Part shown: in pieces, positions 1-8,887 of the stretch
Numbering within the stretch: the stretch's first letter is position 1
Layout: the number at the start of each line of letters is the position of its first letter
Source of the DNA: Clostridiaceae bacterium
Lineage (GTDB): Bacteria; Bacillota_A; Clostridia; Clostridiales; Clostridiaceae
Reading direction: 5' to 3'
Length of the DNA: 17,310 nt
NCBI GenBank assembly: GCA_029256485.1
Contig: JAQSXU010000072.1
Span: 1 to 17,310, forward strand
Position numbers and translations under genes: made by a program
Notes under the pieces: generated by a model
What the model was told of the DNA's origin: nothing
Database searches by the model: none
Seen by the model: only the letters and a program-made list of their open reading frames with translations

Positions 1-82
1 TTATCAGGGATTTAACTAATTCATATTACCGCATCCCCTAAGGAGGACTAAAGTTTGTATTAGGTTAAATCTCTCTTATTAC
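1..82 (-). promoter_or_regulatory. Structured 5' leader of a gene left of the window (unidentified)
   Basis: This is the RNA expected downstream of the promoter at 89-117, reading leftward. An inverted repeat pairs 9-20 with 59-71 (12 base pairs, one bulged base), enclosing a GC-richer core with a short CCTC/GGGG-like hairpin. The last bases before the window edge read UAAAUCCCUGAUAA on the minus strand, which resembles the start of the P2 helix and L2 loop of purine riboswitches and is similar to the guaB riboswitch in this window. The rest of any aptamer would lie outside, and the preceding J1/2 bases match the family poorly, so the class is not assigned. No coding region was recognised in 1-247. 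Confidence 0.35.
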
Positions 83-88
83 GAAAAT

Positions 89-117
89 ATTATATCATCA
101 TAAAAAATCAATGTCAA
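89..117 (-). promoter_or_regulatory. Strong sigma-A type promoter, leftward
   Basis: On the minus strand a perfect -35 TTGACA (112-117) and a perfect -10 TATAAT (89-94) are separated by 17 bases. Transcription would start near 82 and run out of the left edge. It lies downstream of the guaA terminator, so the next gene to the left is probably an independent transcription unit. Confidence 0.8.
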
Positions 118-201
118 TATATAGTATATATACAACTGATAAAGTTTACTGGCATTTACACCCTATAGCCTGCTGTATATTTTAATTATTCTTTTAAAAG
201 C

Positions 202-241
202 AAAAGTCTGCAGCCTTATTTTACAAAGGTAACAGACTTTT
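202..241 (-). terminator. Rho-independent terminator after guaA
   Basis: A hairpin pairs 202-210 with 233-241 (AAAAGTCTG/CAGACTTTT), with an inner CCTT/AAGG helix above a 3x3 interior loop. On the minus strand it is followed by a T-rich tract (TTTTGCTTTT). It starts only a few bases beyond the guaA stop codon and closes the guaB-guaA operon. Confidence 0.85.
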
Positions 242-247
242 TATCAA

Positions 248-1780
248 TTATTCCCACTCAATAGTTGCTGGTGGTTTTGAAGTTACGTCGTAAACAATTC
301 TGTTTACTCCTTTAACTTCATTTACTATTCTTCTGGATACTTTATCAAGCACTTCATAAGGTATTTTAGCCCAATCTGAAGTCATTCCATCTGAAGAAGT
401 TACAGCTCTCAAAGCTACTGTATGACAATAGGTTCTTTCATCTCCCATAACACCAACTGATTGGATATTAGGTAAGCATGCAAAATACTGCCATATCTTT
501 CCTTCAAGTGAGGCATTAGCAATTTCTTCTCTGAATATTGCATCTGCTTCTCTTGTTATAAATAACTTTTCTTCAGTTATTTCTCCAAGAACTCTTATTG
601 CTAAGCCTGGACCTGGGAAAGGCTGTCTCCAAACTAAATTGTGAGGTATTCCTAACCCTTCTCCAACTGCTCTTACTTCGTCTTTAAATAACTCTCTAAG
701 TGGTTCTATAAGTTTAAATTCCATGTCTTCTGGTAATCCGCCTACATTATGGTGGCTCTTAATTGTAGCAGATGTATTAGTTCCGCTTTCTACTACATCA
801 GGATATATTGTTCCTTGAACAAGGAAAGCGATGTCACCAAGCTTTTTAGATTCTTCTTCAAATACTCTTATAAATTCTTCTCCAATTATCTTTCTTTTTC
901 TTTCTGGGTCACTTACTCCTTTAAGCTTACCTAAAAATCTATCTTCAGCATTTACCCTTATTAAGTTCATGTCAAATTGATTCTTAAATATTTGCTCTAC
1001 TTGATCCCCTTCATCTTTTCTTAATAGACCATGATCTACAAAAACACATGTGAGCTGCTTTCCTATAGCCTTATGCACTAATACAGCGGCTACTGAGGAG
1101 TCTACTCCACCAGAAAGAGCACAAATAACTTTTTTATCTCCAACTAAGTCTTTAATATATGCAATTTTTTCTTCTGCAAAGGAAGACATTGACCAATCTC
1201 CCTTTAGGTTACATATATTAAAAAGAAAATTAGAAATCATTTTTCTGCCAAATGGTGTGTGTTCTACCTCAGGGTGGAATTGAACACCATAAATTTTCTT
1301 CTCAGTATTTTCCATTGCTGCCACTGGACATTGGCTAGTAGTAGCTAATACTTTAAAACCCTTTGGAGCTGATTTAACAACATCTGTATGGCTCATCCAA
1401 CAGCTATTATTTTTCTCCATACCCTTAAACAAAGGATTTTCCGTATCTAAATTAACTACTGTCTTCCCATACTCTCTTATTTCTGCACTTTCAACTTCTC
1501 CTCCTAGAGTAAAGGAAATTAATTGCTGTCCATAGCAAATTCCAAGCATAGGTATTCCTAAATTAAACATTTCACTATCAATTCTAGGAGCACCTTCTCC
1601 ATAAACACTATTGGGTCCTCCTGTAAATATAATGCCTTTTGGATTTTTTTCTTTTATTTTATCTATGGAATAATTATATGGAACTATTTCACAGTATACA
1701 TTGTTTTCTCTAACTCTTCTTGCTATTAATTGATTGTATTGCCCTCCAAAATCAACTACAAGAATTAATTCTCTTTCCAT
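248..1780 (-). CDS. guaA: GMP synthase (glutamine-hydrolysing)
   Basis: Cytosolic enzyme converting XMP, ATP and glutamine to GMP, the last step of guanine nucleotide synthesis. The 510-residue length is normal for the fused bacterial enzyme. Residues 1-190 are the class I glutamine amidotransferase, with nucleophile Cys82 in GICYGQQ and His169/Glu171 in the QFHPE motif. Residues 200-390 are the ATP-pyrophosphatase domain, with the PP-loop SGGVDS at 223-228. The remainder is the GMP synthase dimerisation domain, ending in the usual KPPATIEWE tail. An AAGGAGA-type ribosome binding site precedes the ATG. It lies 43 bases downstream of guaB on the same strand with no terminator between, so both are expected to answer to the guanine riboswitch upstream of guaB. 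All catalytic motifs are intact. Confidence 0.98.
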   Translation of the reverse strand: MERELILVVDFGGQYNQLIARRVRENNVYCEIVPYNYSIDKIKEKNPKGIIFTGGPNSVYGEGAPRIDSEMFNLGIPMLGICYGQQLISFTLGGEVESAEIREYGKTVVNLDTENPLFKGMEKNNSCWMSHTDVVKSAPKGFKVLATTSQCPVAAMENTEKKIYGVQFHPEVEHTPFGRKMISNFLFNICNLKGDWSMSSFAEEKIAYIKDLVGDKKVICALSGGVDSSVAAVLVHKAIGKQLTCVFVDHGLLRKDEGDQVEQIFKNQFDMNLIRVNAEDRFLGKLKGVSDPERKRKIIGEEFIRVFEEESKKLGDIAFLVQGTIYPDVVESGTNTSATIKSHHNVGGLPEDMEFKLIEPLRELFKDEVRAVGEGLGIPHNLVWRQPFPGPGLAIRVLGEITEEKLFITREADAIFREEIANASLEGKIWQYFACLPNIQSVGVMGDERTYCHTVALRAVTSSDGMTSDWAKIPYEVLDKVSRRIVNEVKGVNRIVYDVTSKPPATIEWE

Positions 1781-1823
1781 ACTTATCTCCTTTTTGTACT
1801 ATATTTAGGCTAAGCCCATAATT

Positions 1824-3332
<1,509 letters not shown>

Positions 3333-3348
3333 TTATTTGCGTTAAGAA

Positions 3349-3387
3349 TAAAAAAAATGCTAGTTTCAAAAAGAGTGAAACTAGCAT
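3349..3387 (-). terminator. Riboswitch-controlled terminator in the guaB leader
   Basis: A 12-base-pair perfect stem pairs 3357-3368 with 3376-3387 around a 7-base loop, followed on the minus strand by a run of seven or more T. The 5' arm contains UUUCACUC (3373-3380 on the plus strand), which can instead pair with GGGUGAAA (3414-3421) at the 3' edge of the aptamer P1 helix. This is a mutually exclusive antiterminator, so ligand-bound aptamer should favour termination. Confidence 0.92.
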
Positions 3388-3415
3388 GTACATTTACAAA
3401 ATACACACTTATATT

Positions 3416-3483
3416 TCACCCATAGTCGGAAATTTAAGGTTTCCGGTAGATACTCCCTGCCATATTCAGGGGATATATGAGCT
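3416..3483 (-). ncRNA. Guanine (purine) riboswitch aptamer
   Basis: The minus-strand transcript shows the full purine-aptamer architecture. P1 is CUCAUA/UAUGGG (3476-3481 with 3419-3424). P2 is CCCUG/CAGGG with loop AAUAUGG. J2/3 is AGUAUCUACC (family AGUUUCUACC). P3 is CGGAAA/UUUCCG with loop CCUUAAA. J3/1 is ACUAUGG. The specificity base preceding UAUG is C, as in guanine-binding members, whereas adenine binders have U. It lies between the guaB promoter and a terminator and should act as an OFF switch for guaB-guaA. A deoxyguanosine-type specificity is not excluded by sequence alone but is less likely. Confidence 0.95.
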
Positions 3484-3525
3484 AAATTTGCAATTATAAA
3501 ATTTTTAACAAAAGCTTTTTACATT

Positions 3526-3554
3526 ATTTTATTCAACATTTTTACTTTTGTCAA
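3526..3554 (-). promoter_or_regulatory. guaB promoter
   Basis: Minus-strand TTGACA (3549-3554) and TAAAAT (3526-3531) are separated by 17 bases. Predicted transcription start is near 3519, about 38 bases before the riboswitch P1 helix. Confidence 0.8.
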
Positions 3555-3617
3555 ACATTTTGTTGCATTTTAAAGAAAAATATTTTTATAATCTGATTTA
3601 AAATGTATAAAGTTAAA

Positions 3618-3654
3618 AAACTAGAAAAAACTTACATTAAGTTATTTCTAGTTT
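3618..3654 (-). terminator. Terminator after the HAD gene and PTS cluster
   Basis: Arms AAACTAGAAA (3618-3627) and TTTCTAGTTT (3645-3654) pair perfectly, with an inner ACTT/AAGT helix. On the minus strand the stem ends in TTTTTT. It lies 26 bases past the HAD stop codon and upstream of the guaB promoter, separating the two operons. Confidence 0.85.
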
Positions 3655-3679
3655 ATTTTCTATTATTAATTTAATTCTC

Positions 3680-4492
3680 TTAATTATTTGAAATTTGTTT
3701 TATAATATGGTAAACTCCTTCTTCATTATTCGTGTATTCAGATATATTATGCCATTCTCTCAGTAAGCTTATATCAGAATTTTTCATAGCAATTCCTATA
3801 CCTGCATATTTTAACATTTCTATATCGTTTAAGCTGTTTCCTATTGCAAGTATATTTTCTCTTTTAACATTTAAATGCTCAGCAATAAGCTTAACACCAT
3901 TTTCTTTGGATATTCCCTTTGGAATTACATCCACTGAGTTAGAGACAGATGTCGTAATTGTAGCATCCACACTCTTAAGTTTTTCATCAATTACGCCATT
4001 TATATCTTCATTATAATACATAATAATCATATTTACATCTTTTTTAATGTTTTCACTAAGTTTTCCAACTGCCTTATAGCTGATATTTCTACTTTTAGAA
4101 AAAGCAATAGATCTCTCATCAGGCTCCTTTACATATAAAACATCGTCAATATAGACTTTAACATATATATCTTTATCTTCTCCGTATTTAATAGCCTTCA
4201 AGGCTTCCTTTAAAGGAATTTTTGTGGAAAACATCTCTTTTTCTCCTGGGAAAACCACCTTTCCCCCGTTATATGCCACAATAGGCATGTCTATGTTTAA
4301 AACTTTTCTCACTAATTCAGCCGCTTTAACTGGCCTTCCTGAAACTAAGGCAACATTTATTCCTCTGTTAGTTAAATCAATAATTGTTTCCTTTGTTCTT
4401 TGCGATACATTAAGATGGCTGTCTAATAATGTGCCGTCCAAATCCAAAGCAACTAATTTAACATTTTTTAAATCATAATTATCCTTAGTCAC
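3680..4492 (-). CDS. Cof-type HAD-superfamily phosphatase
   Basis: A 270-residue member of the HAD IIB (Cof) family, cytosolic Mg-dependent phosphatases that act on sugar phosphates and related metabolites. Motif I is DLDGT with Asp17 and Asp19; motif II is Ser51 in VSGR; motif III is Lys192 or Lys196; motif IV at 218-223 reads GNSLND, so the first acidic residue of the usual GDxxND is Asn219 while Asp223 is kept. The start is a GTG, with a weak GAAGGGA upstream. It is the last gene of the PTS cluster, 77 bases after IIB, with an imperfect 10-base inverted repeat (4516-4525/4550-4559) in the gap. A role in dephosphorylating accumulated sugar-acid phosphate is plausible but inferred. The exact substrate cannot be read from the sequence. 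Confidence 0.88.
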   Translation of the reverse strand: MTKDNYDLKNVKLVALDLDGTLLDSHLNVSQRTKETIIDLTNRGINVALVSGRPVKAAELVRKVLNIDMPIVAYNGGKVVFPGEKEMFSTKIPLKEALKAIKYGEDKDIYVKVYIDDVLYVKEPDERSIAFSKSRNISYKAVGKLSENIKKDVNMIIMYYNEDINGVIDEKLKSVDATITTSVSNSVDVIPKGISKENGVKLIAEHLNVKRENILAIGNSLNDIEMLKYAGIGIAMKNSDISLLREWHNISEYTNNEEGVYHIIKQISNN

Positions 4493-4569
4493 CTGTACTC
4501 AATCCCTTCAGTAATAATCATGATAAGTAGCATTAAATTCAGGCATTTTTATCACGATTTCTGCATTAA

Positions 4570-5058
4570 TTAATAGTTTTTAATAGCATCCTTTAATGAA
4601 ACAGATTTGCTATCAGGCACCACCTGGAAAAACACTTCGATACCTTTATCTTCAATTTCTTTTAATATATCTAAATCTTCTTTTTTAACAGCTACATTGG
4701 GGATTACAAATTTAGAATCACTTTTCTTCGCAATTCCACCAAGATTCAGCCTTTTAATAGGAAGACCTTTATCAATAACTTCTTTTACTGCAGCAATTGT
4801 TTTAAATAAAATTACAGCTTTATTTTTTTCAAAATTTGTATTATTCCAATATTCTACTACTTCATCATTACTAAACACTTTAATGTTCATACCTGAATTT
4901 GCAGTTGACATCATATAAATATCTTTCATAAATGGATCACTTGCTGTAGCGTTATCTACAACAAATAATGCATTTGTTCCCATTCCCTTTGACCATTTTG
5001 TCATAACTTGTCCATGAATAAGTCTGTCGTCTATTCTTGCTAATACAACTTCACCCAT
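4570..5058 (-). CDS. Mannose-class PTS enzyme IIB
   Basis: A 162-residue cytosolic phosphocarrier of the mannose/fructose/sorbose PTS family. It takes the phosphoryl group from IIA and passes it to the incoming sugar at the IIC/IID membrane complex. The phosphorylated residue is His15, in the diagnostic RIDDRLIHGQV motif at 8-18. The length fits the family. It follows IIA by 9 bases, its ribosome binding site GGAAGGA overlapping the end of the IIA gene, so the two are probably translated together. IIA and IIB are separate polypeptides here, unlike the fused ManX of E. coli. No EI or HPr gene is present, so the general PTS proteins must be encoded elsewhere. Confidence 0.95.
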   Translation of the reverse strand: MGEVVLARIDDRLIHGQVMTKWSKGMGTNALFVVDNATASDPFMKDIYMMSTANSGMNIKVFSNDEVVEYWNNTNFEKNKAVILFKTIAAVKEVIDKGLPIKRLNLGGIAKKSDSKFVIPNVAVKKEDLDILKEIEDKGIEVFFQVVPDSKSVSLKDAIKNY

Positions 5059-5067
5059 TAATAATCA

Positions 5068-5478
5068 CTATCCTTCCATATTGTTTTCGTATTTTTTTAT
5101 TCCTTCTGAAGCTGAATTAATCATAAGTTCCATCAATTTATCTAATTCACTAGAGTCTCTAGATTGAAAAAACTCTATAAGCATAAGCATATTAACTCCT
5201 GTTATCAGTTTAATACTCTTGTACTTTTTTAGCAAGTATAAGGCTACATTTGATGGGCTGCCACCTAATATGTCTACTAGTATGATAGTATCTAATCCAG
5301 CTTTTTGATTCTCAATTACAATATTGTCAGCAGTACTTCTCAGTTCATCTACGCTTTCGCCTAAGCTAAGCCCTAGTGCTTTTACATCTTCTTGTTCTCC
5401 CATAATCATTTCAACACTTCTTAATAACTCTTTTCCAAAGATTCCATGAGTAATTATCAGCGCAGCCTTTTTATTCAT
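5068..5478 (-). CDS. Mannose-class PTS enzyme IIA
   Basis: A 136-residue cytosolic PTS IIA of the mannose family, receiving phosphate from HPr. The predicted phosphorylation site is His11 in the ITHG motif close to the N-terminus. The conserved LVDILGGSPSNVA segment in the middle is typical of the fold. Ribosome binding site GAGAGGG precedes the ATG. It is preceded by a 132-base gap containing a strong hairpin (5531-5571), which separates the IIC-IID pair from the IIA-IIB pair within the transcript. Gene order IIC, IID, IIA, IIB differs from the common IIA-IIB-IIC-IID order. Confidence 0.94.
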   Translation of the reverse strand: MNKKAALIITHGIFGKELLRSVEMIMGEQEDVKALGLSLGESVDELRSTADNIVIENQKAGLDTIILVDILGGSPSNVALYLLKKYKSIKLITGVNMLMLIEFFQSRDSSELDKLMELMINSASEGIKKYENNMEG

Positions 5479-5530
5479 TCAATTACACCCTCTCTTCATA
5501 AACAGTTTTTGTCTTAGGTATGGGTTGAAT

Positions 5531-5571
5531 GTCTCTCTTTCTATTAATAATAATTACAAAGGAAGAGAGAC
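5531..5571 (-). repeat. Intercistronic hairpin between IID and IIA
   Basis: An 11-base-pair stem pairs 5531-5541 with 5561-5571 (GTCTCTCTTTC with GGAAGAGAGAC, one G-T wobble) around a 19-base AT-rich loop. There is no T-tract on either side, so it does not look like an intrinsic terminator. A processing or mRNA-stabilising element that adjusts the ratio of membrane to soluble PTS subunits is a reasonable inference. Confidence 0.7.
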
Positions 5572-5610
5572 AATTCATAATTTAAATTATATTTTTTGCA
5601 ATTCTCTTTA

Positions 5611-6474
5611 TTATAGAATTCTTAAGAAAGCAAGAATTGCTAAAATTATTGACAACCCTGCAAGTGCTTTAGTTATCTTTAATCCTTTTTTATCAAAGTA
5701 AGTGTAAACTCCTAATACAGTAAGAAGTGGTAATAAGCCTGGCAGTATGGAGTCAAGAATACTTTGAAGTTCAAATTTCTTTCCTGAAATAGTCCAAATT
5801 AATGAACTATTAACTTTAACATAAGAAGCTGCCAAAATTCCCATCATAAACAAACCAAGAATAGATAAACCGCTAATTATTTTTCTCATATTCTTGCCGC
5901 CAATAATTTCTGATGCAGCTGTACGTCCAAGCCTATATCCAAGCTTTGTGAAATAATTTCCATATAAGAATGTTACAAGAGTAAATGCAATCCATGGAAA
6001 TAATGCACCCATAGCGCTGCCTGCTTGAGCCCAAGGTAATGCAATTGCTATAAATATATATTGAACTGTACCTGAGTCGATAGCATCTCCTATACCAGCA
6101 AGAGGTCCCATCAATCCAATTTTTGTACTATTTATAACTTCTGGAGAAACCGCTTCATCTTCTTTTCCTTCTGCTAAAGCCTTTGCTCTAGCTTCCTCCA
6201 AGGATGTGGTTATTCCAAGGATAGTTCCACCACCCCATTGAGCTTGTGTATTAAAAAATTGTGTATGTCTTAAATAGGCTTCCTGTAAATCGTCCTTATC
6301 TTTATAAAGTTTTCTTAAAATAGGTGTCAAAGCCCAGAAAAAAGAAGGTGCCAACATTCTATCATATGTGTGAGGAATTTCATTTGCATACCACCATCTG
6401 AACCAGCTCTTGGTTAGGTCCTTTGATGTAATTTTTTCAGGAGCTTCTCTTTTTACTTTATTTTCATCACTCAT
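5611..6474 (-). CDS. Mannose-class PTS enzyme IID
   Basis: A 287-residue membrane subunit of the mannose-class PTS, forming the transport channel with IIC. Family hallmarks are visible: an N-terminal cytosolic part with RWWYANEIPHTYDRM and LRKLYKDK (25-60), the HTQFFNTQ segment (70-77), TILGITTSLEEARA, then GLMGPLAGIGD at 120-130. Hydrophobic segments follow at about 138-160, 195-215, 238-258 and near the C-terminus. The length is typical. A strong GGGAGGAAG ribosome binding site lies upstream and the gene starts 20 bases after IIC. Substrate specificity resides in IIC/IID and cannot be read directly; the neighbouring genes suggest a sugar acid. Confidence 0.94.
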   Translation of the reverse strand: MSDENKVKREAPEKITSKDLTKSWFRWWYANEIPHTYDRMLAPSFFWALTPILRKLYKDKDDLQEAYLRHTQFFNTQAQWGGGTILGITTSLEEARAKALAEGKEDEAVSPEVINSTKIGLMGPLAGIGDAIDSGTVQYIFIAIALPWAQAGSAMGALFPWIAFTLVTFLYGNYFTKLGYRLGRTAASEIIGGKNMRKIISGLSILGLFMMGILAASYVKVNSSLIWTISGKKFELQSILDSILPGLLPLLTVLGVYTYFDKKGLKITKALAGLSIILAILAFLRIL

Positions 6475-6494
6475 TTTAATCTTCCCTCCTTCTA

Positions 6495-7271
6495 TTATGC
6501 TTCAGATTCTTTACTGCTAGTTACTAAAGTGAATAAGTATGCCACAATTACTCCAACAACTGCAAATGTAACTGTGTTAATCTTAAGTGTTTTTAACATA
6601 ACTGACATGAAGTATGCTAATAGGAAGAAAACAATATATTGTTTTTTACCTATAACTTTAAGAATTAATGCTATACCTAATGCGGCAAGTCCTCCGCCTA
6701 CTACATCTAAAACGTGGAACAGAAGACTTCCAGAAAGTGAAGATGTAAAGCTAGCTATTACTGGAGCTCCAAAATATAGAGCTACGAAAATTGAAGGTAC
6801 AAATAAAGCAAAACTTATTATTATTGGTATAATAATTATAGATAATGTTAACCCTTTATCGTTGGTTTCAGCTGCATATTTATCTGTCAGACGAATAACA
6901 AATGTATTAAGCAAAAATCTGAATTGATACAAATAATTTCCTAATAAACCTACTGGTACTGCAACTGCAATTGCTGCTGTAGGTTTTAATCCTGCTAAAA
7001 TTGCAACTGGTACAGCAATAGCCGTAGCAACTGCTGGCTCACTAGGCATAGCTCCACCAGGAGCAATCATACCCATATAAATCAATTGTATTGAAGCCGT
7101 AATTATCATTGCTTTAGGAATATCCCCCATAACAACACCAACTATTAAACCAGTCATCAAAGGGCTGAATCTAAGGTTTAATGTTGCATAGCCAAGAGAA
7201 CGTGATTCAACTAAAGCAACCCAAATAGCAATTATTAATGCTTGAGCTATACTTAAACTAGCATGTCCCAT
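6495..7271 (-). CDS. Mannose-class PTS enzyme IIC
   Basis: A 258-residue polytopic membrane protein with the features of PTS IIC of the mannose/fructose/sorbose family: an N-terminal helix rich in alanine and isoleucine with a VESRSLGYATLNLR segment (21-34), GLIVGVVMGD (41-50), and the conserved APGGAMPSEPAVATA loop around 70-84. Further hydrophobic helices lie at about 85-112, 145-170, 185-207, 212-230 and 233-250. Ribosome binding site AAAGGAGG precedes the ATG. It is the first PTS gene of the cluster, after a 187-base gap from gnd that contains dispersed repeats and may hold additional regulation. With IID it would carry the substrate across the membrane while IIB phosphorylates it. Confidence 0.94.
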   Translation of the reverse strand: MGHASLSIAQALIIAIWVALVESRSLGYATLNLRFSPLMTGLIVGVVMGDIPKAMIITASIQLIYMGMIAPGGAMPSEPAVATAIAVPVAILAGLKPTAAIAVAVPVGLLGNYLYQFRFLLNTFVIRLTDKYAAETNDKGLTLSIIIIPIIISFALFVPSIFVALYFGAPVIASFTSSLSGSLLFHVLDVVGGGLAALGIALILKVIGKKQYIVFFLLAYFMSVMLKTLKINTVTFAVVGVIVAYLFTLVTSSKESEA

Positions 7272-7321
7272 ATCAGAATCCTCCTTTAATATTTCATTAA
7301 TTATTTTTATATCTAAATAAT

Positions 7322-7442
7322 ATTTGTGTAATGATAATTTTTTAATTTAGATTTACCCCATACTCCCCTTTCTTTTCAACTTAAATATTTGTGCCTTTAT
7401 ATTTATTAGTATTATTCCGAAGTTTTTATCATTTACACAAAT
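7322..7442. repeat. Dispersed TTTGTG repeats in the gnd-IIC gap
   Basis: A 16-base arm (7322-7337, ATTTGTGTAATGATAA) recurs inverted with one extra T at 7426-7442, just after the gnd stop. A 10-base direct copy, AATATTTGTG, occurs at 7319-7328 and 7384-7393. The half-site ATTTGTG is the same as that in the 37-base palindrome upstream of the cluster. A TTGAAA-like -35 followed 18 bases later by TAAATC lies inside the gap on the minus strand, a weak candidate for an internal promoter. Confidence 0.5.
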
Positions 7443-7458
7443 TTATTACATAGTTAAA

Positions 7459-8868
7459 TTAATTCTGTTCCCAGTTCCTAGTATGAAAAATTCCTTCTAT
7501 ATCAACTCTTTCATAGGTATGAGCGCCAAAACAATCTCTTTGTGCTTGAATAAGATTCGCTGGTAAGTTCTCCTCAGCCATACCATAGAAATAGTCTATT
7601 GATGAATTAAGGACTATAGCGGGTATATAAAAATCTGCTGCAATAGAAGTTACATCCTTTATAGAATCAAGTTTCTCAATTAGAAAATCTAATGATTCTT
7701 TATTGTTTAAAAGATTTATATTTTCGCTATCAGCATCAATTATTTTTCTAAATGAATCCAGCATTTTTGACCTTATTATGCAGCCGCCTTTCCATATTTT
7801 AAGCACTTCTGAAAGGTTAATTTGATAATCATAAACCTTAGAAGCTTCAGCCATAAGCCACAAGCCTTGTGAAAAGATTATAAAATTTGAAAACAATAAG
7901 GAATTCTTTAATTCTCCAACAATTTTATTTCTGTCATATGAAACATCAGGATATTTTTTACCAACATTTTCAGATAAATTTTTTCTATATTCTTTATAGA
8001 AAGAAACAACTCTTCCCTGCACAGCTGCAGTTAATGAAGGTGTTGGAATTCCAAGGTCAAGTGATGTCTGTGCAGTCCACTTTCCAGTTCCCTTTTGCCC
8101 TGCTTTATCTAAGACTAACTCTACCAATGGTTTTTTTGTTTTTTCATCCTTATGTTTCATAATTTTATATGAGATTTCCATTAAAAATGAATTTAGTTCT
8201 TGTGAATTCCAATGTTCAAATATGTTACCAATTTCTTCTGCAGAAAGGTTTAATGATTTACGCATTATATCATATACTTCTGAAATTGCCTGCATCATAG
8301 CATATTCTATGCCGTTATGAAGCATTTTTACAAAGTGCCCTGCAGAACCATTTCCTATATATGTACAGCAAGGCCCTGCCTCTGTCTGTGCCGCAATTTT
8401 AATTAGTATGTCTTTAACTAAATCATAGGCTTCCTTTGAACCTCCAGGCATTAATGAAGGTCCATTTAGAGCGCCAGCCTCCCCGCCGGAAACACCTACG
8501 CCAAGGTAGCGTATGCCCTTATCCTTTAATTCATTAATTCTTCTTGTAGTATCATGAAAATAAGAATTTCCTCCATCCATGATAATATCTTCTTTGTCAA
8601 GTAATGGAACAAGTTTTTCAATCATGCTGTCTATTGGCTTTCCTGCTGTAATCATGAAAAAAATTTTTCTTGGCTTACTTAATGAGCTTACAAAAGATTT
8701 AAGATCGTAAAAAGCTGATATATTTTTCCCTTTGCCCTCATTATCCATCAAATCTCTTGTTTCCTCAGGAGTATAATTATAAGCTGATACATGGTATCCT
8801 TTATCTTCTATATTCAAAACAAGACTTTTTCCCATTACTCCTAATCCAATCAATCCAATATCATTCAT
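7459..8868 (-). CDS. gnd: 6-phosphogluconate dehydrogenase, decarboxylating (GntZ-like)
   Basis: Cytosolic enzyme oxidising 6-phosphogluconate to ribulose 5-phosphate and CO2. The 469-residue length matches the long-chain form. The N-terminal Rossmann domain has GLGVMG at 8-13. Catalytic residues Lys181 and Glu188 lie in the GHFVKMLHNGIEYA segment, and the family signature DKAGQKGTGKW spans 254-264. The C-terminal FGAHTYERVDIEGIFHT tail is intact. After the second strand the cofactor loop reads NYT (31-33), where the NADP enzymes have NR(S/T); the arginine that binds the 2'-phosphate is thus Tyr32. From memory, B. subtilis GntZ of the gluconate operon also has NYT, which suggests a catabolic, possibly NAD-preferring enzyme. 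It lies 19 bases after the dehydrogenase gene and heads the PTS genes, consistent with direct use of 6-phosphogluconate delivered by the PTS. Confidence 0.96.
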   Translation of the reverse strand: MNDIGLIGLGVMGKSLVLNIEDKGYHVSAYNYTPEETRDLMDNEGKGKNISAFYDLKSFVSSLSKPRKIFFMITAGKPIDSMIEKLVPLLDKEDIIMDGGNSYFHDTTRRINELKDKGIRYLGVGVSGGEAGALNGPSLMPGGSKEAYDLVKDILIKIAAQTEAGPCCTYIGNGSAGHFVKMLHNGIEYAMMQAISEVYDIMRKSLNLSAEEIGNIFEHWNSQELNSFLMEISYKIMKHKDEKTKKPLVELVLDKAGQKGTGKWTAQTSLDLGIPTPSLTAAVQGRVVSFYKEYRKNLSENVGKKYPDVSYDRNKIVGELKNSLLFSNFIIFSQGLWLMAEASKVYDYQINLSEVLKIWKGGCIIRSKMLDSFRKIIDADSENINLLNNKESLDFLIEKLDSIKDVTSIAADFYIPAIVLNSSIDYFYGMAEENLPANLIQAQRDCFGAHTYERVDIEGIFHTRNWEQN

Positions 8869-8887
8869 TTCTTTACCTCCATTAAAG

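Noticed and set aside
20..60. T-box or ykkC-type riboswitch in the left-edge leader
   Set aside because: The stretch AGGGGATGCGG only loosely recalls the T-box AGGGTGGNACCGCG or ykkC conserved blocks; required neighbouring elements are absent.
7340..7380. Minimal ORF after AAGGGGAG in the gnd-IIC gap
   Set aside because: The ATG is followed by a single codon and a stop, and it lies too close to the purine-rich stretch to be a good start.
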